DNA of 64,000 nt from Bryum argenteum (GCA_037043015.1 CM073324.1:26738097-26802096); one strand, 5' to 3'. Positions 40,508 through 52,923 are shown, numbered from the stretch's first letter. Made by a program: numbers and translations. The notes: generated from the letters alone by a model not told the origin.

Positions 40508-41115
40508 AGGGAGGGGTCTTAGAGCATTCGGGCCGCGCAGGATTTTTGTCTGTGGAAGGCCATTTTCGAGGGGCCTTCGCTAAGAAATATACAAAGAATC
40601 TCACTATACGTTGAAAGGGTTGCTTGGAGGGGCTGCGGTGCCGAAGGACTTGCATGGTACTGGGCCCTTAGATGAGTGTTTTACTGTTGAGTTATCTCGT
40701 TGACGAAGTACAAAAACTGGTACGCTCATTACTGTTGATTCCCGCATTGCGGAAGGTCGTCGATGTCAATGCTGCTTGACTGCTTGCAAGTCAAGTGGTC
40801 TACCCGAAATGGTGATAGTAGCAACTGAAATTATTGCTCGTGGGCGCCACATCCTCCACTCACCTCTTCTACATAAAATGCGTCACTTCTTCCACTACAA
40901 TCACAAGCATCGCTGACTTCGACCGATCGACTCCGAAGCCCTGCTTTCTAGCTTTGCAAAGGAGTCGCTCCTAGGTACTCCTGCAGCTCGCTACGTTGCA
41001 ATCTGCAGTCAAATCCTCAGATGCAGATAGCTACGGCATGGTGTGATATTGGAGCATTGTGAGGTCTTGCAGTGTAATTTATGAGGTGGGGTGTGTGACA
41101 GGTCGCAGGGTCACC
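40508..41115 (+). other. Upstream region of dirigent-like gene 2
   Basis: No gene is seen. The stretch should contain the promoter and a 5' leader of the gene at 41116. 'ctacataaaatg' at about 40869 is a weak TATA candidate, and the 'gacag' at 41097-41101 is a plausible leader-intron acceptor. Confidence 0.35.
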
Positions 41116-41725
41116 ATGGCATCCTCAGTGGCATACGCGTTGTGCATCGTTCTCTGCATCTGCAGTCTGCAAACTGCAGTTCTTGGTAAGCTACCGTTGC
41201 CTGAATCCTTTAGTATGCTGGGTGATCGATGATCATGATCTGATGGTTGGACTGGTGTGTGGGGTTGCAGCGAGGAAAGAAAAGATGGCTTTCACGGTGT
41301 ACGCGCATGAGATTCGTAACGGTCCCAACGCCACGCTTTTGCCAGCTGCAGGCACGGGACAGGGCAACTTCTCGGCGCTCGGATGGGGCAGCTTCCTGAC
41401 GTTCGACAATTTCCTCAAGGAAGGCCCGGCCTTCAGCAGCAAGACGCTCGGAAGGATCACTGGATCCGGCGCCCTGAGCACCATCGGAGGACTGCCCACT
41501 GGTGGCGTGCAGGTTGTGAGCAAGTTCTGGTGGGCTGATGGATCTAGCCTCACGCTCATCGGCACTTTGTCGTTCCCTGCGGCGCCGTGGGAGGTGTCTG
41601 TGGTTGCTGGGACGGGCAAGTATCGCGGCTACGTGGGATATGGTCTTGCACAACCTGAGCTGTCGACCACTTTGGCTCCGTTGTTCGTGTACAAGTGGGA
41701 GTTCCACCTGTACCAGCTCTATTAG
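41116..41725 (+). CDS. Dirigent-like secreted protein 2 (174 aa)
   Basis: Model join(41116..41185, 41271..41725), GT-AG intron, 175 codons with stop. Exon 1: signal peptide 'MASSVAYALCIVLCICSLQT'. Exon 2: full dirigent-like body with 'MAFTVYAHEIRNGPNATLLP', 'ALGWGSFLTFDN', 'LGRITGSGALSTIGG', 'VVAGTGKYRGYVGYG' and C-terminus 'YKWEFHLYQLY'. The loop after 'SKFWW' is four residues shorter than in paralogue 1. Probably secreted to the apoplast and acting on phenolic radicals by family analogy; substrate unknown. It is the third member of the local dirigent-like set and is intact. Confidence 0.92.
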
Positions 41726-43309
41726 GGCTGTACGTGTAGTACCCACTTAGGCACAAGTATGTAGAAATTCTTGGCAGCGTTGTAGAAATGTGATTGGGGC
41801 TTAGTTGGCCGTCATATGTCATGTTGGATACAATGTTTCAAATAAAGTCGGTGCACAAAACAGAGGCTCAAAAGGTCTCGGACATCACGATCGTGCATGT
41901 ACAGCGCATCTCGTTCAGTTGTGCTCGCAACTCTATGGTGCTTGGTTACGGTAAGTTTACAGAAATAATGAAAATGGAGGATATAAATTCAAAAAGGACG
42001 GGGATGTGCAATATCGTGCGGAAAGGATATGTTTGATGTCGGTAGATACTTACTATAGGAGTATACTGTATTTCAGAACGTTGATGCTTTCGAAGTTCTG
42101 ATCGATGAGTGAAAAATTAGAATAAGCTTCTTCGATCATACATAACTTTCCGTCACTTAACATATTGGAGTCCGCAGCAAACAGAACTTTCGAATGAAAG
42201 AAGCACTCTTCGGCATTTTCAGATGATCAATATGATTGTAAACAATTTGAACAAGAAATAAGAAGTATCACATGAGACAGAGGAATGTTGTGAAATATGA
42301 GGATTTTTCAAAAAAAAAATGTTGGACATCGATCCAATCAATGTTTTAATGATTGAATCATCACAACATGAATAGCTTGGTTGACGAAAGTATGTATGTG
42401 ATTTCTTAATATTGCCTCCACCCACCTTACTACTGAGGCAATTGAGGCACGCTTCCTGGCTCGCCCCTGATTCGAGTCACCTCCAACTTGAATTTAAAAA
42501 CACCCTACTCCCTAAGATGTGACTAGGGCAAAAACCAAAGTTCAATCCTCCACCTACAAGGTCTTCCCTAAAACTATGATCGATGAATCTTTTCAACTGG
42601 TCATAATTTACCTCTTTATTTTATTTATATCACGGATGAAAGTTAATTTCACTGCAGGAATGAGGTATAGACCCTCATCGGCCTTAGCCAGGGTCAGAAG
42701 TGACTAGAGACTCTGAGACTATCACCAATTTGCAATCACTCCCATATGAGGAAGTAAGTTACCTCTTTCATTAGCAGTAAAGCATAGTTACTCCTTATTC
42801 GTTTCCAGAAAATAAGGACCAGTCCGGAATCCGGCTTTGCGGATCATGGCGGAGGAAGCTTTCGTATATTCCTCTTTGCAGGAAAGGATATCAATCTTTA
42901 TAGTTGAGCAGCCCAAAATGGCGCAGTGCCGAAAATGGAGCCCTAGTAATCTTCACTGTCACGTACATACTGTAATAGCTACTCCATACAACAGTACCAT
43001 GTACACACTGCAAAGATTATAGGGCGTCACTTTAGGGCACCATTTTAGGAACACCTATATTTCCATCTTTAGAAATTCATTACTTACTGTAGAAGAGTTG
43101 AAAAATGATGATTCCACTTGCTCTAGTTTTCTACTAATTTTCCACATGCACAAAAATTGCTTGCACTGGCAACATTGCCGCTCACTAGATTCAATCCGGG
43201 TTTGAGATGTCAGGCCCTTATTTAGCCTCTTTCCGGTCCTCGCGGCGCGAGGTCGCGCGCTTCTTTCCCAGCCCCGCAGGCCGCAGCCCATCTTTTCAAT
43301 CCCAACGTT
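41726..43309. other. Intergenic to left side of the MULE region
   Basis: No gene is supported. Composition changes from AT-rich to GC-richer at about 43200, which may approach the left boundary of the large DNA-transposon region. No terminal inverted repeat was identified. Confidence 0.35.
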
Positions 43310-43401
43310 ATCTGTTATCGCAAACCTCCTGCCCGAAGTACGTCGATAAGGCGCTGCCCGTTCCTGCTATCGGCCGCGTCGATAAGACCTACCACGATAA
43401 C
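43310..43401. promoter_or_regulatory. Cluster of TTATCG/CGATAA and TATCGG motifs
   Basis: Within ~90 bp lie ttatcg, cgataa, tatcgg, cgataa and cgataa. The hexamer recurs throughout 43.3-64 kb, so this cluster may be a subterminal binding array or an upstream control region of unit A. That is inference from motif density only. Confidence 0.4.
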
Positions 43402-43970
43402 ACGACCCGGTCTCGCCCTCCACGTGGACTGTGGGCCCCCCATATCGTCCTCGCATAGATGAGCCGCCTTTCGGGGTTTCATCCAAACACTATCATCCAA
43501 GAGCAGCGATGGATGTTCATCCGATAGGGCTCATCAGGTCTACGCTGTAGAATCAGAGTTTGACGTCGACAGGACAGGTTGCGATATCGCGGCGACGGAT
43601 TTGAAAAGGATGCAACAATGTGGTGATGATGGGCGTGGTGGGGATGATGGATACGCACGTCGTGGTGGCAGAATTGATTGTTGGCGGCTGGAGTAGGCGG
43701 TTTTTGAGTGAAATTGGGGGAGTTTCTGCAAGATGAAGTCATCTTTCCGTGTTTACGAATACCGCTTGGCGATCGGCGTTGGCGTCTGTGGCGATTTTTG
43801 TCGACGCAGTGGGTACGCGATTTCTGAGAATTCCTCGAAGTCGCAGCCGGACACCGCACAGTGGTGAGTTTCTCGTGGTTGAGTCGCGTCGGTTCATGAA
43901 GGGCGTCTCTGTCGCAATGTTTTAGGGTTTCGAAATGTAATTCGTCGTGGTTTGCATTAGGTCATCTGCG

Positions 43971-46381
43971 ATGAAGAAATGTCCGTACGAGAGGCAGCTC
44001 CGCGAGGAGGGCTACGAGATTGTTGCCACTCATCCGCGCTACAACGAGCGGACAAAAATGATTGAGCAGGTTTTCAAGGTCGATAACCATTATTTTAGGG
44101 ACGAGTGGACGCCGATTCTGGCGAGGGATCATATATTGTAGATGCATGGACCAAACCAGACGCTTTACAGGGCAAAGGAAGGTGGTGGAGGGATTAAATC
44201 TTACCATTGTCCATACTGTAGCAGGGCATGTCAGAAGCATCGGCTGAACATGCACATCAATCATGGAAGTTGCCATGGCAAAGCAAGTCCGATAGGGTTG
44301 TGCTATCCGAATCTCGACGTTCACAACCAACCGGCCTTCATCCAGACCATGTTGTCTATAGACCAGGAACCGGATATAATACACGCTTTCAAGAAGGCGA
44401 TACCGATGGATAAGTCAAAGCGCAAGCCGCGAGGCGGTTTTAAAAGATCACACGATAGTGAAGGAGATATGTCATCCAAGAAGCCTGCAAGGTCTTCTCG
44501 AAATTTTTTGTCTATTCCTTCACAGTCTTCTGGGCAGGAATCTAACTTGCGATCGGAGGACTCAGACTCGAGCGAGGACGAGTTCCCAGCACCGGGTCCA
44601 GAGGGGCACCGGTCGCAGGAAGATGCGGTTCCAGATCAAATAGAGCACCCTGCGAAGAATATCGGGGAGGATAGTGATATCGGTGAGGCTCGCATGGATG
44701 TAGATGACGTGGGGGGTAACGATATTGAGAATAATCCAGGAGAAGGAGAGGTTATCTCAGCAGGAAGGGATACGGACATGGATCTATTGCCTGAGCAATC
44801 TGGTATCGCAGATAACGATCAGCCTGTAATCCACATGGACGAGTGCCGAGATGAATCCCGCTCCGATGAAAGTCGTGCAGCCGTCGGCAGGATCAGTATT
44901 TCCGATATCCTGCGAGGTTTAGCGAAAGAGAGTAACGGTGATCCCGTCTTGGAGATGCAGATATCGGCATTGAAAGCACGAAGAATTCTCGCAGAGCAAA
45001 GGGTTCGGGATGAGGTTGGCGCCGAATACTCCAAGCGAGTAGCGGAAGATAAACCTCCAAATAGCCTACCTGTACCTGCCCTGCAAATTTTATTAAGTCA
45101 CGGACTGGTATCGGAAACCGACAAGCAAAAATTGGCGTCCGAAGATGATCTGCTACATTTGATACAGACAATCGTGGAGAACGGGCAGAACACTGAACGC
45201 TTTCGTTGTGCGGTTGGAACAGCCTTCATATCACAAGCGGTACCTCTCGGGATATTGCAAAGCTGTACCCCTCTGGTGACCGGGTCTGCAGAGCCGTGGG
45301 GCGATAGTCCAAAACCATTGTGGAAGGATGCTGTGCGGGATGCTTGGGAGTATATGAAGCGAGAAGAGGAGATTAGGGAGTGGGAATGCTCCAAAAGTAA
45401 GCGGTTAGATCAGCTTGTCCATTCTACCGAAGCAGAATTGAGATCTCGGCTGGAGAAATTGGATATGGAGTTCGGCGTAGATTGCGAAAGTCTGCAGTGG
45501 GGGCACAACCTTCTATTCCACTATTGTGCTCTGAACATGCACGTAAGGGCGATACTGCCGGTTATGCCGTGGGCGCATACTGTGGAAGAGGCGAAAGTGG
45601 TTGTCTCGAAGTTGAAGGCAGCGAGAGTAGAAGCTATGCGACCTCCATGTGAAGCAAGGCTCCTCAAATGTTGGTTTGTGGCCACCGGTGCAAGCTCCAG
45701 GTTTGTGAAACATATTTCGATATCGGTGTTTGGATGCAGTAATGTTGCTTAAGTTCGTCCGAGGCAGTAAACTCAAAATCGCAGAACAATGAAAGTACCC
45801 ATATCGTAATAGCACCTAACCGTTATCGGTTTGTTGATATCGGTTTCGCAGGGGGAGTAATATGTGCCATCCTCATGCCAAATTGCCGGCACCACCAGAT
45901 GGCTTATCGCCTCGCGATTTTAATCGTGTTTGGGGAGGCGCAATGCAAGTATACTGTTCTAGGTTGTTTTTATTTGGTAGCTTGGACGCGAATGAGTTCG
46001 ATGTCGGGGAAGAAATGATATTCCGAGATCCTTACGGTGGCGCGATCTCGCGTGATGATGTTCTCGAGTTCATTTATCGCGTAAAGAGGCACGCATCATC
46101 GACCTGCGTGTAGACATGAACGAGAGTTCGTGTTGAATTGGACCCGGACTGATCGCAGCTGTAGGGAGCACTGGGAAATGCTCAACGACCAGTGCATCAT
46201 GCGGGAAAATCTTGATCTCTTTTATGTCGGCGGTCTTTCACGTATGTCCTCTTCCTCGGGAACTACGAAGCCACGATATGATCATTAATTTTTTTTGATT
46301 TTTTTATTTATGTCTTCTCCTAATGGACACCATTTTGGTACCCTGCAGATGTTAAAGCCGCTCTCGGTTTGGAGTCTTTGT
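43971..46381 (+). pseudogene. Unit A zinc-finger protein, 5' part (decayed)
   Basis: Paralogue of the unit B gene at 56346. Exon 1 43971..45700: 'MKKCPYERQLREEGYEIVAT', then 'DEWTPILARDHIL', then TAG at 44139-44141 exactly where B has CAG (Gln) before 'MHGP', then the finger 'CPYCSRACQKHRLNMHINH' (CX2C...HX4H), an acidic/Ser-rich middle, and a conserved C-terminal block ending 'EARLLKCWFVATG'. Exon 2 begins at 45852 ('MCHPHAKLPAPP'). The frame is lost near 46100-46125, since homology to B ('EFVLNW', 'MRENLDLFYV') continues in another frame to a donor near 46229. A short exon from 46349 reads 'VKAALGLESL' to a stop. Function unknown; likely a DNA-binding accessory protein of the transposon. 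Confidence 0.8.
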
Positions 46382-47256
46382 GAGGAGCCCCAGACGCAGC
46401 TTGTGGGGCTGCGATTCTGCGATTATGCCTCGAACTCGGAATCGATGTGAAACGTCTTCTGCCCCGCAGGACGCGCCGGAGGTCTCGATAAGGAGTAGGG
46501 ACATCGAAGGTGCGAAAGCACTTATCGCGGTACGGGATGGAGAAGAACTGCCTGTTTATTGAAGGGAATCTGCTGCGACGACAGAGCATGAGGATGTACT
46601 CGCAGACGTTGGCACACGCGCGATCCCCAATGGAGAAGGCGGGTTTAGGGTCATCGTTCGCGACATTACGCGAGAAGAACATCGCGAGAACATCGGAGCA
46701 GAGGAGACTCGGACACCGGAGAGCCCCCACATGATGGCTGATCGGACTGAAGCACCTGATTCCGATAAGTAGCCCCGACCGGAGTCGATGTTAGAAATGG
46801 GTGATAACTTGCGTGCTGGGGATGGGAGGGAGGCACTTCAGGTAGATAATGTCGAGAGAGACGGGACACGGGCTCAGAATGCGGGACCTCATATCGTTGT
46901 CGAGGGAGACGGGACGCCGGTCGCGGAGTCGAGACCTGCTATCGGTGTCGAGGGAGACACGACGCCTGCTCAGGAGTCGAGACGTGCTATCGGTGTCGAG
47001 GGAAACACGACGCCTGCTCAGGAGTCGAGACGTGCTATCGGTGTCGAGGGAGAGACGACGCCGGCTCAGGAGTCGAGACGTGCTATCGGTGTCGAGGGAG
47101 AGACGACGCCGGCTCAGGAGTCGAGACGTGCTATCGGTGTCGAGGGAGAGACGACGCCGGCTCAGGAGTCGAGATGTGCTATCGGTGTCGAAGGAGAGAC
47201 GACGCCGGCTCAGGAGTCGAGACGTGCTATCGGTGTCGAGAGAGACACGACGCCGG
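46380..47256 (+). pseudogene. Unit A middle segment with 16-aa repeats, interrupted by LTR element
   Basis: A single frame runs from 46380 to 47256 with only two in-frame stops (TGA 46560-46562, TAG 46770-46772). It encodes acidic sequence and then a 16-residue tandem repeat of the type 'VEGETTPAQESRRAIG'. The frame is cut at 47256 by the retrotransposon. If the insertion and one target copy are ignored, it resumes in phase at 53429 ('AQEAIRAIVVDGD'), so both sides are one former reading frame. Confidence 0.72.
46851..47256 (+). repeat. 48-bp coding minisatellite
   Basis: About eight and a half 48-bp units, each 16 codons. The central units are nearly identical ('gtgctatcggtgtcgaggga' core) and the outer ones diverged. 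Two further degenerate units lie after the retrotransposon (about 53424-53510). Confidence 0.92.
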
Positions 47257-47274
47257 TGTCACGGACATACACAA

Positions 47275-47292
47275 GAAGTTTCTAGAAGGTTC
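47275..47292 (+). promoter_or_regulatory. Distal heat-shock element in 5' LTR
   Basis: GAA-gt-TTC-ta-GAA-gg-TTC: four perfectly alternating nGAAn units near the start of the LTR. The same block is in the 3' LTR at +5680. Confidence 0.8.
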
Positions 47293-47386
47293 TTCTAAAA
47301 TATTCTCTGAAGATTCCCTAAAAGATTCCTCGAAGATTCCTTGAAGATTCCCTGTATCACGGCCACGTACTAGGTAGACAACTTAG

Positions 47387-47529
47387 GAAGGTTCTAGAAG
47401 GTTCTAGAAGCTTCCGGAAACTTCTGGAAGTTCCTGGAAGTCTCTGGAAGTTTTTGGAAGGTCCTTGAAGTTTCCGGAAGGCCCTGGAAGCTTCTAGAAG
47501 GTCTTGGAAGTTCTTGGAAGGTCCTAGAA
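47387..47529 (+). promoter_or_regulatory. Phased heat-shock element array in 5' LTR
   Basis: GAA occurs at exactly 10-bp steps fifteen times (47387 to 47527). From 47387 to 47429 the intervening trinucleotides are TTC, giving nine perfectly alternating GAA/TTC units. Further units keep GAA with TCC, TTC or TCT between. Alternating nGAAnnTTCn is the binding site of trimeric heat-shock factors. The array ends ~45 bp upstream of the TATA box. Confidence 0.85.
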
Positions 47530-47574
47530 GGTCCTAGGTTGAGGAAGGTTCTGGAGAACCTTCTTCTTAGCTAG

Positions 47575-47582
47575 TATATATA
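47575..47582 (+). promoter_or_regulatory. LTR TATA box
   Basis: TATATATA in 'ctagtatatatagga', just downstream of the heat-shock array. Transcription should start ~25-35 bp beyond, around 47605-47615. The 3' LTR has the same sequence. Confidence 0.75.
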
Positions 47583-47743
47583 GGAGTCGAGGCTGAGGGC
47601 AACCTCAGTCTCGACAACGCATCTCTTAGAGCTCTAGCTCATCTCTCTTGTTGTTGTTCGTGTACTCTTCTTGTTAATTCAAGCTCCTGTCAGTTCTTGT
47701 TAGTTTCCACATATTCTTATCATCTGTTTCCGTGTCCCTGACA

Positions 47744-49530
47744 GTTTGTCGAGACTACCTTCTCACAAATATCAGAGTTAGTCCCTTCTTGTTAGAGAGT
47801 GGATTACCCTCTTCTCGAAGGTGTGCTAGTGTTTTAGAGGTTGCGGATTACCCTCCTCTAAACCAATATTGTTCTCTTGTCAAATTTTTCTTTTCTTTCG
47901 TAGATTTAGTCAAAGATCAAGACGTTAGTATGGCTGAAAATTTCGAATCCAAATTGGACGCCATCATGAGTCTTTCTTCTTTGCATTATCACATAGACAA
48001 GCGGAGATAGAAGGAGCCATGGCAAGACTTCACAATGACGGAAATCCGGGATAACATCATCCGGATTCACCGTCTCAAGCAACTACACCGGAGGAGGCGA
48101 CTACACCTTTGGTTCAACAAAACCCAATGATTCAACAATGAAGGAGCCTAGAGTTAGTCTTCCCCGACAAGTTCGACGGAACGCGTTCCAAGTTTCGAGG
48201 TTTTGTCAACCAAATCAAGTTGATAACAGATTTCACTGAAACGATATCCGACGGAGGAGGCGCGTGTTGGACTTGTTGGAACTCGCGCTACGAGGCAAGC
48301 TTTGTCGTGGTTTGCCCCTTGTTCGAGAAAACGATCGCCAATTCCCGAGCAACTTTGAGACGTTCTTAGAGGCATTTGCGAAGCATTTGGCGAACATGAC
48401 AAGGTCCGATGGGCTACAACAAAGATCCGATCACTACGACAAGGAATGCGCTCTGCGTCGCTCTACGATCGGATTTTAGACAATCAAGCTAGTGACATCA
48501 ATCAAAGGGTGAAGAAGCATTGGTGAGTCGGTTTTATTGGGGTTTGAGGATGATGTGAAAGACCTACTTTTATCTCTTCCGATCATCCGCAAACGCTCAA
48601 CGAAGCCATTAGCCAAGCTATAAAGTCACGACAACCGTTTATTCCAAAGATCGTCAAGACCACTAGCCAAAATACCAAACGAGTCGCTACACCACGAGTA
48701 TGTCGGCAAACAATTTGAGTTCTCATTCGGAGGCGAGAAGCCATGCGCAAATCGACGCGCGCGTGTCAAAAGCTCTTACTCCGGAAGAGAAAAACGGCGT
48801 ATGGAAGAAGGACTGTTTGTCTGCGGAGAAGAAGGCCACAAGGTTGGAAATTGCCCCAAGAAGCGAGAACCGGCGCATTGTTAAGACTAGGAGTGCGGTG
48901 ATCCCGAAAAACGACGATGCTTGACTCTGATAGGAACCATGCGGCCGGGACGATTCAATGCCACAACAACAATCGTTCCTCTTTCTCTCATCCAACCCGC
49001 CCGTTGTTTTACAATTCCCTTGTCTCTTGGTCCTCAAAAACACAAAACTTTAGCTCTATTAGATTCGGGAGCATCTACTTGTTTTTTAGATGAAGAATTT
49101 GCTAAAGCGCCACAAGATTCGTCTAGTCTGAAGTCCAAACCTGTTTATGTAGAGGTGATAGATGGACGACCTTTATTGTCCTGGCGATGTCACCCATCAA
49201 TCGCACTATATAGAGGTGGCGTTTAAGGACCATAGTAGTTACGTCGTTTTTAATGTCATTAGAACCCCGTCAAACCCTCGTCATCCTAGGTCTCTCTTGG
49301 TTAGAACAACATAACCCTACCATAGATTGGAAGTTGCGGAAAATGACTTTTTCCAAAGAACATTCCAAGAGCCAACCTAGTAGACATCCCAAGATAGGGA
49401 AACCATTGTTTATTGGAGCAAGGGCGTTCGTACGATCATCCAAAGAAGCAAGACTTTTTGTCATCTATGCGAATTCAACTAGCACGGAGAAGAGTTCGAC
49501 GGCAAGCATACCAGAAAGCAATACAAGATT
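47744..49530 (+). pseudogene. gag and protease region of the retrotransposon, decayed
   Basis: Gag-like fragments occur in several frames, including 'MAENFESKLDAIMSLSSLHY' from 47932. A protease active-site motif is readable in 'TLALLDSGASTCFLDEEFAK' (about 49050-49110, DSGA as in retroviral-type aspartic proteases). Frames change repeatedly, so no intact polyprotein exists. Confidence 0.7.
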
Positions 49531-50397
49531 TTGAGGACGTGTTTGAAGAAGAACGCGGACATACTACCGGAAAGATCGGCCATACGATCGCGCCATAGAC
49601 CTGCGCAAAAGGAAAGACAACCGCCTTTTGGCCCAATCTACAATCTCTCTCAAACGGAGTTAGCGGAGCTGCGAAAGTACATTGACGAGAATCTAGCGAA
49701 GAACTTCATTCGTCATTCAAAGTCGCCAGCTGGGGCACCGATCTTGTTTGTAAAGAAGAAGGATGGCTCCTTACGAATGTGCGTGGACTATCGAGGCCTC
49801 AACAAGGTAACTAAGAAAAATCGTTACCCGTTACCCTTGATTTCTGGTCTCTTGGAGCAGCTCGGGCGTGCAAAGATCTTTACAAAAATTGATCTGAGGG
49901 GAGCTTACAACCTCGTACGGATCAAGGAAGGAGACGAGTGGAAGACAGCGTTCCGTACAAGGTATGGCCATTTTGAATATAATGACATGCCTTTTGGCCT
50001 TACCAATGCTCCGGATGTTTTCCAACACATGATGAATGACATCTTTCGGGAGCACCTTGACGACTTTGTTGTCATCTATCTGGATGACATCCTGATATTT
50101 TCCAAAAACGAAGAAGAAGAGCACGACGAAGCGCGCGTCGTTTGGTCCTCGAGAAACTACGAACGAGGACTCTACGCCAAGTTGGAGAAGTGCCTATTCC
50201 ACCAAACCGAGATGGAGTTTTTAGGGTTCATTGCAACTACTGACGGCTTGAAGATGGACCCTAAGAAGGTGGAAGCAATTGTATCACGGGAGGTTCCAAG
50301 ACGGTTAGAGACGTACAATGTTTTTTTGGATTTGCTAACTTCTATCGAATCTTCATCAAGAATTATTCTCGAGTCGCCGCTCCACTCACTCGGTTGA
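49531..50397 (+). pseudogene. Gypsy reverse transcriptase (longest surviving frame)
   Basis: 288 codons with canonical Ty3/Gypsy RT blocks: '[20 protein letters not shown]' then 'DYRGLNKVT', '[15 protein letters not shown]', '[15 protein letters not shown]', and catalytic '[12 protein letters not shown]' (YLDD). The protein continues into the RNase H connection but the frame breaks after '[10 protein letters not shown]'. The catalytic core reads intact in isolation, but it is cut off from gag and integrase by frameshifts. Confidence 0.9.
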
Positions 50398-52412
50398 CTT
50401 GTAAGGACAAGCTCGAATGGGGACCTCAAGCGAAAAAAGGCATTCCAAGACCTCAAGATGGCATTTATCACAGCTCCAATCTTGGTACATCCCGACTTTA
50501 CAAAGGCCTTCTATTTGGAGACCGATGCTTGATTTTGCTTTGGGAGCCGTATTTCACAGATGGACGTGGGCGGAAGCTTCATCCAGTGGCGTTTCTATTC
50601 TCGAAAGTTTTCTCTTGCTGAAAATCAATTATGAAATCCACGATAAGGAACTTCTTGCCGAGTAGATTCCTTCCAAGAGTGGCGACACTTTCTCGAAGGC
50701 AACAGACATCCAGGTGACCGTATACACGGATCACAAGAATTTGAAGATCTTTATGTCGGCTCGAGTCTTGAATCGACGCTGCTCGATGGAATATGTCGTT
50801 GTCGCGATTTGACTTTGTTATTACCTATCGGCCAGGAAACAACAAGACTATCCGATGCCTTATCGAGAGATCGTATCTGGCGCCTAAGGCGGAGAAGCGG
50901 CGTTTGATCAACAATGCACCACATTCAATAAACCGGAGCATTTTAGAATTTGCGCTCTTGTCATGCCAATTGATACGGACTTCCTTAACCAGATACGTCT
51001 CGCGACAATTGAAGATTCTGTAGCTCTCGAGATCGAAGCGTCTTGATAATGACAAGTTCAAGTGGAGGAGATCTTTTGTACTTTGAAGAAGCGATCAGAT
51101 ATTCCTAAGGGACGAACACGACTTCGAGTCCTCCAATCACGCCATGACTTTCCAAATGCGGGACATTTTGGATACAACAAGACATTGGAGCTTATTTCGC
51201 GAGACTTCTCAAAGTGGCCCAAATGTGGAAGGATGTGAAGGAGTTTGTTCTCTCTTGTGATATTTGTTCAAGGTCGAAGAACCCTCGGCATCGCCCCTAT
51301 GGACTTTTTGCGGCCATTGCTTATCCCGCATCGACCATGGTCTTTAGTTTCCATGGATTTCATTACGGACCTGCCGCCTTCAAACTCGTTTGACAAAGAT
51401 TCTTTGTTGTGGTAGATCGGTGACGAAGATGGCGCATTTTGTTCCTTGCGTAGAAGACATCGTCGAAAAAGATACAAAAGACTCTTTCTTGATAATGTAT
51501 ATCGTTATCACGGCTTGCCGATGATATTGTGTCGGATCGCGGAACCCGATTCGTCTCAAGTTAAAATCTCTATTTGAGATATTGAAGGTGGATATCAAGC
51601 TTTCTTCGACATTTCATCCTCAAACCGACGGACGAGGCGGAACGGGTGAATCAAGTATTGGAAGCGAGATCTACGTTGCACCATCAACTATCGCCAAGAC
51701 GATTGGATCGAGTATCTACCGCTTGCCGAGTTCGCCTACAACAACACTATTCAATGCGTCGGCCCAACAAACAAACACCATTCTTTGCCAACTACGGATA
51801 CCACCCGAAGCTTGATTTATGGAATTGATGGCAAATAACAACCCAAAGAAGAAAGATTTTGCGAAGCGGCTATCGGAACTTCAAGCAACGCCGAGACTTC
51901 AATCGCAAACCGCCCAAGAGTTGTACAAGGCGTCCATGAGATAAATTTCGGAATGAGGCACCTACTTTCAAGATCGGAGATAAAGTATGGTCGCTTCGAC
52001 GGAATATCAAGACCAAGCGGCCGTGTGATAAGTTGGACTATCGAAGATGGGACCATTTGCCATCCGTAAACAAATCAATCCAGGTGGCGTATCGGTTGGA
52101 GTTACCACTACTATGAAGGTACATCCAGTCTTCCACGTGTCTTTATTGGAACCTTATCGGTAGTCGACTTTTCCGGGAAGAGTGCGAGGGCCGCCACCTA
52201 GTATCGAAATTGAGAACCACGAGGAATATGAGGTGGATAAGGTCTTTGGATTCACGGCGCGAAGGGGAAACTTGGAGTATTTTGTGCATTGGAGCGGATA
52301 CGACATTAATGAAAGAACGTGGGAACATGCCGAAAATCTTGTAAATGCGCCGGAAAAGTCACACAAATTTCATCAACGATATCCTCATAAACCTAAGCCT
52401 TTCCGACGATAA
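50398..52412 (+). pseudogene. RNase H, integrase and chromodomain of the retrotransposon, decayed
   Basis: RNase H is readable as '[15 protein letters not shown]' near 50505-50560 with a frame change. Integrase zinc motif '[17 protein letters not shown]' lies near 51238-51290, and 'STFHPQTDGR' near 51606-51635 marks the core. A chromodomain follows in one open frame (52182-52412): 'EEYEVDKVFGFTARR', 'LEYFVHWSGYDINERTWEH'. Chromodomains mark chromoviruses and target insertion to marked chromatin. Many frameshifts and stops. Confidence 0.85.
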
Positions 52413-52923
52413 CTTCTCTCGACGCTTGCCCACTCGGGAGAATAAAAGGGGAGAGTGAACACAACCTTGATTCACATTTGATTTACATATTTTGTTCTAG
52501 ATAGAATTTCTCTATAGTCATAGTTTGGTTTTTAGTCATGGATAGTCAAGAGATAGATAGCATACCGTTATGCCATCTCAACCAACCAACTCTCGGCGCG
52601 ACCCGGAGATGAAGAACCGCCTCTGCCACGACGCCGACGGAGGATTCCGAGCAATCGATCGCCGGTGATTGTATTTGAGGTCGAGCCCACTTTCAATGGT
52701 CCGCGGAAGGTGTGTTTGCAAGACAATTCCATAACGAAGACACGTAAAGTTCACGCTTCGTCGAGAAGTGGAAGGCGTCGCCACTATCGTTGGCTTCAAG
52801 GACCGATGAACCACTTGCCCGTGAACAACAATTGGAGTTTATTGCGGATGTCATGCGGCAGATTTTTCATTTTCCGTTGGTATTGACTAACAACAACGTT
52901 GCTTCTCGGAGACCTCGAAGCTA

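Larger units (their letters stand above)
47257..47743 (+). repeat. 5' LTR
   Basis: 487 bp, TGTCAC...TGACA, matched end to end by 52937-53423. It contains the heat-shock-element array, a TATA box and a T-rich downstream part likely to be R/U5. Confidence 0.95.

Noticed and set aside
43479-43859. Minus-strand 126-codon open frame with His-rich stretch
   Set aside because: Antisense to the leader of unit A; no motif, and lies in the probable promoter of A.
46851-47298. Arg/Ser-rich repeat protein in the second frame of the 48-bp minisatellite
   Set aside because: The 'VEGETTPAQES' frame is the one in phase with flanking unit A sequence on both sides of the retrotransposon.
47744-47770. tRNA primer-binding site just after the 5' LTR
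   Set aside because: No TGG-type complement to a familiar tRNA 3' end could be recognised, so none is annotated.
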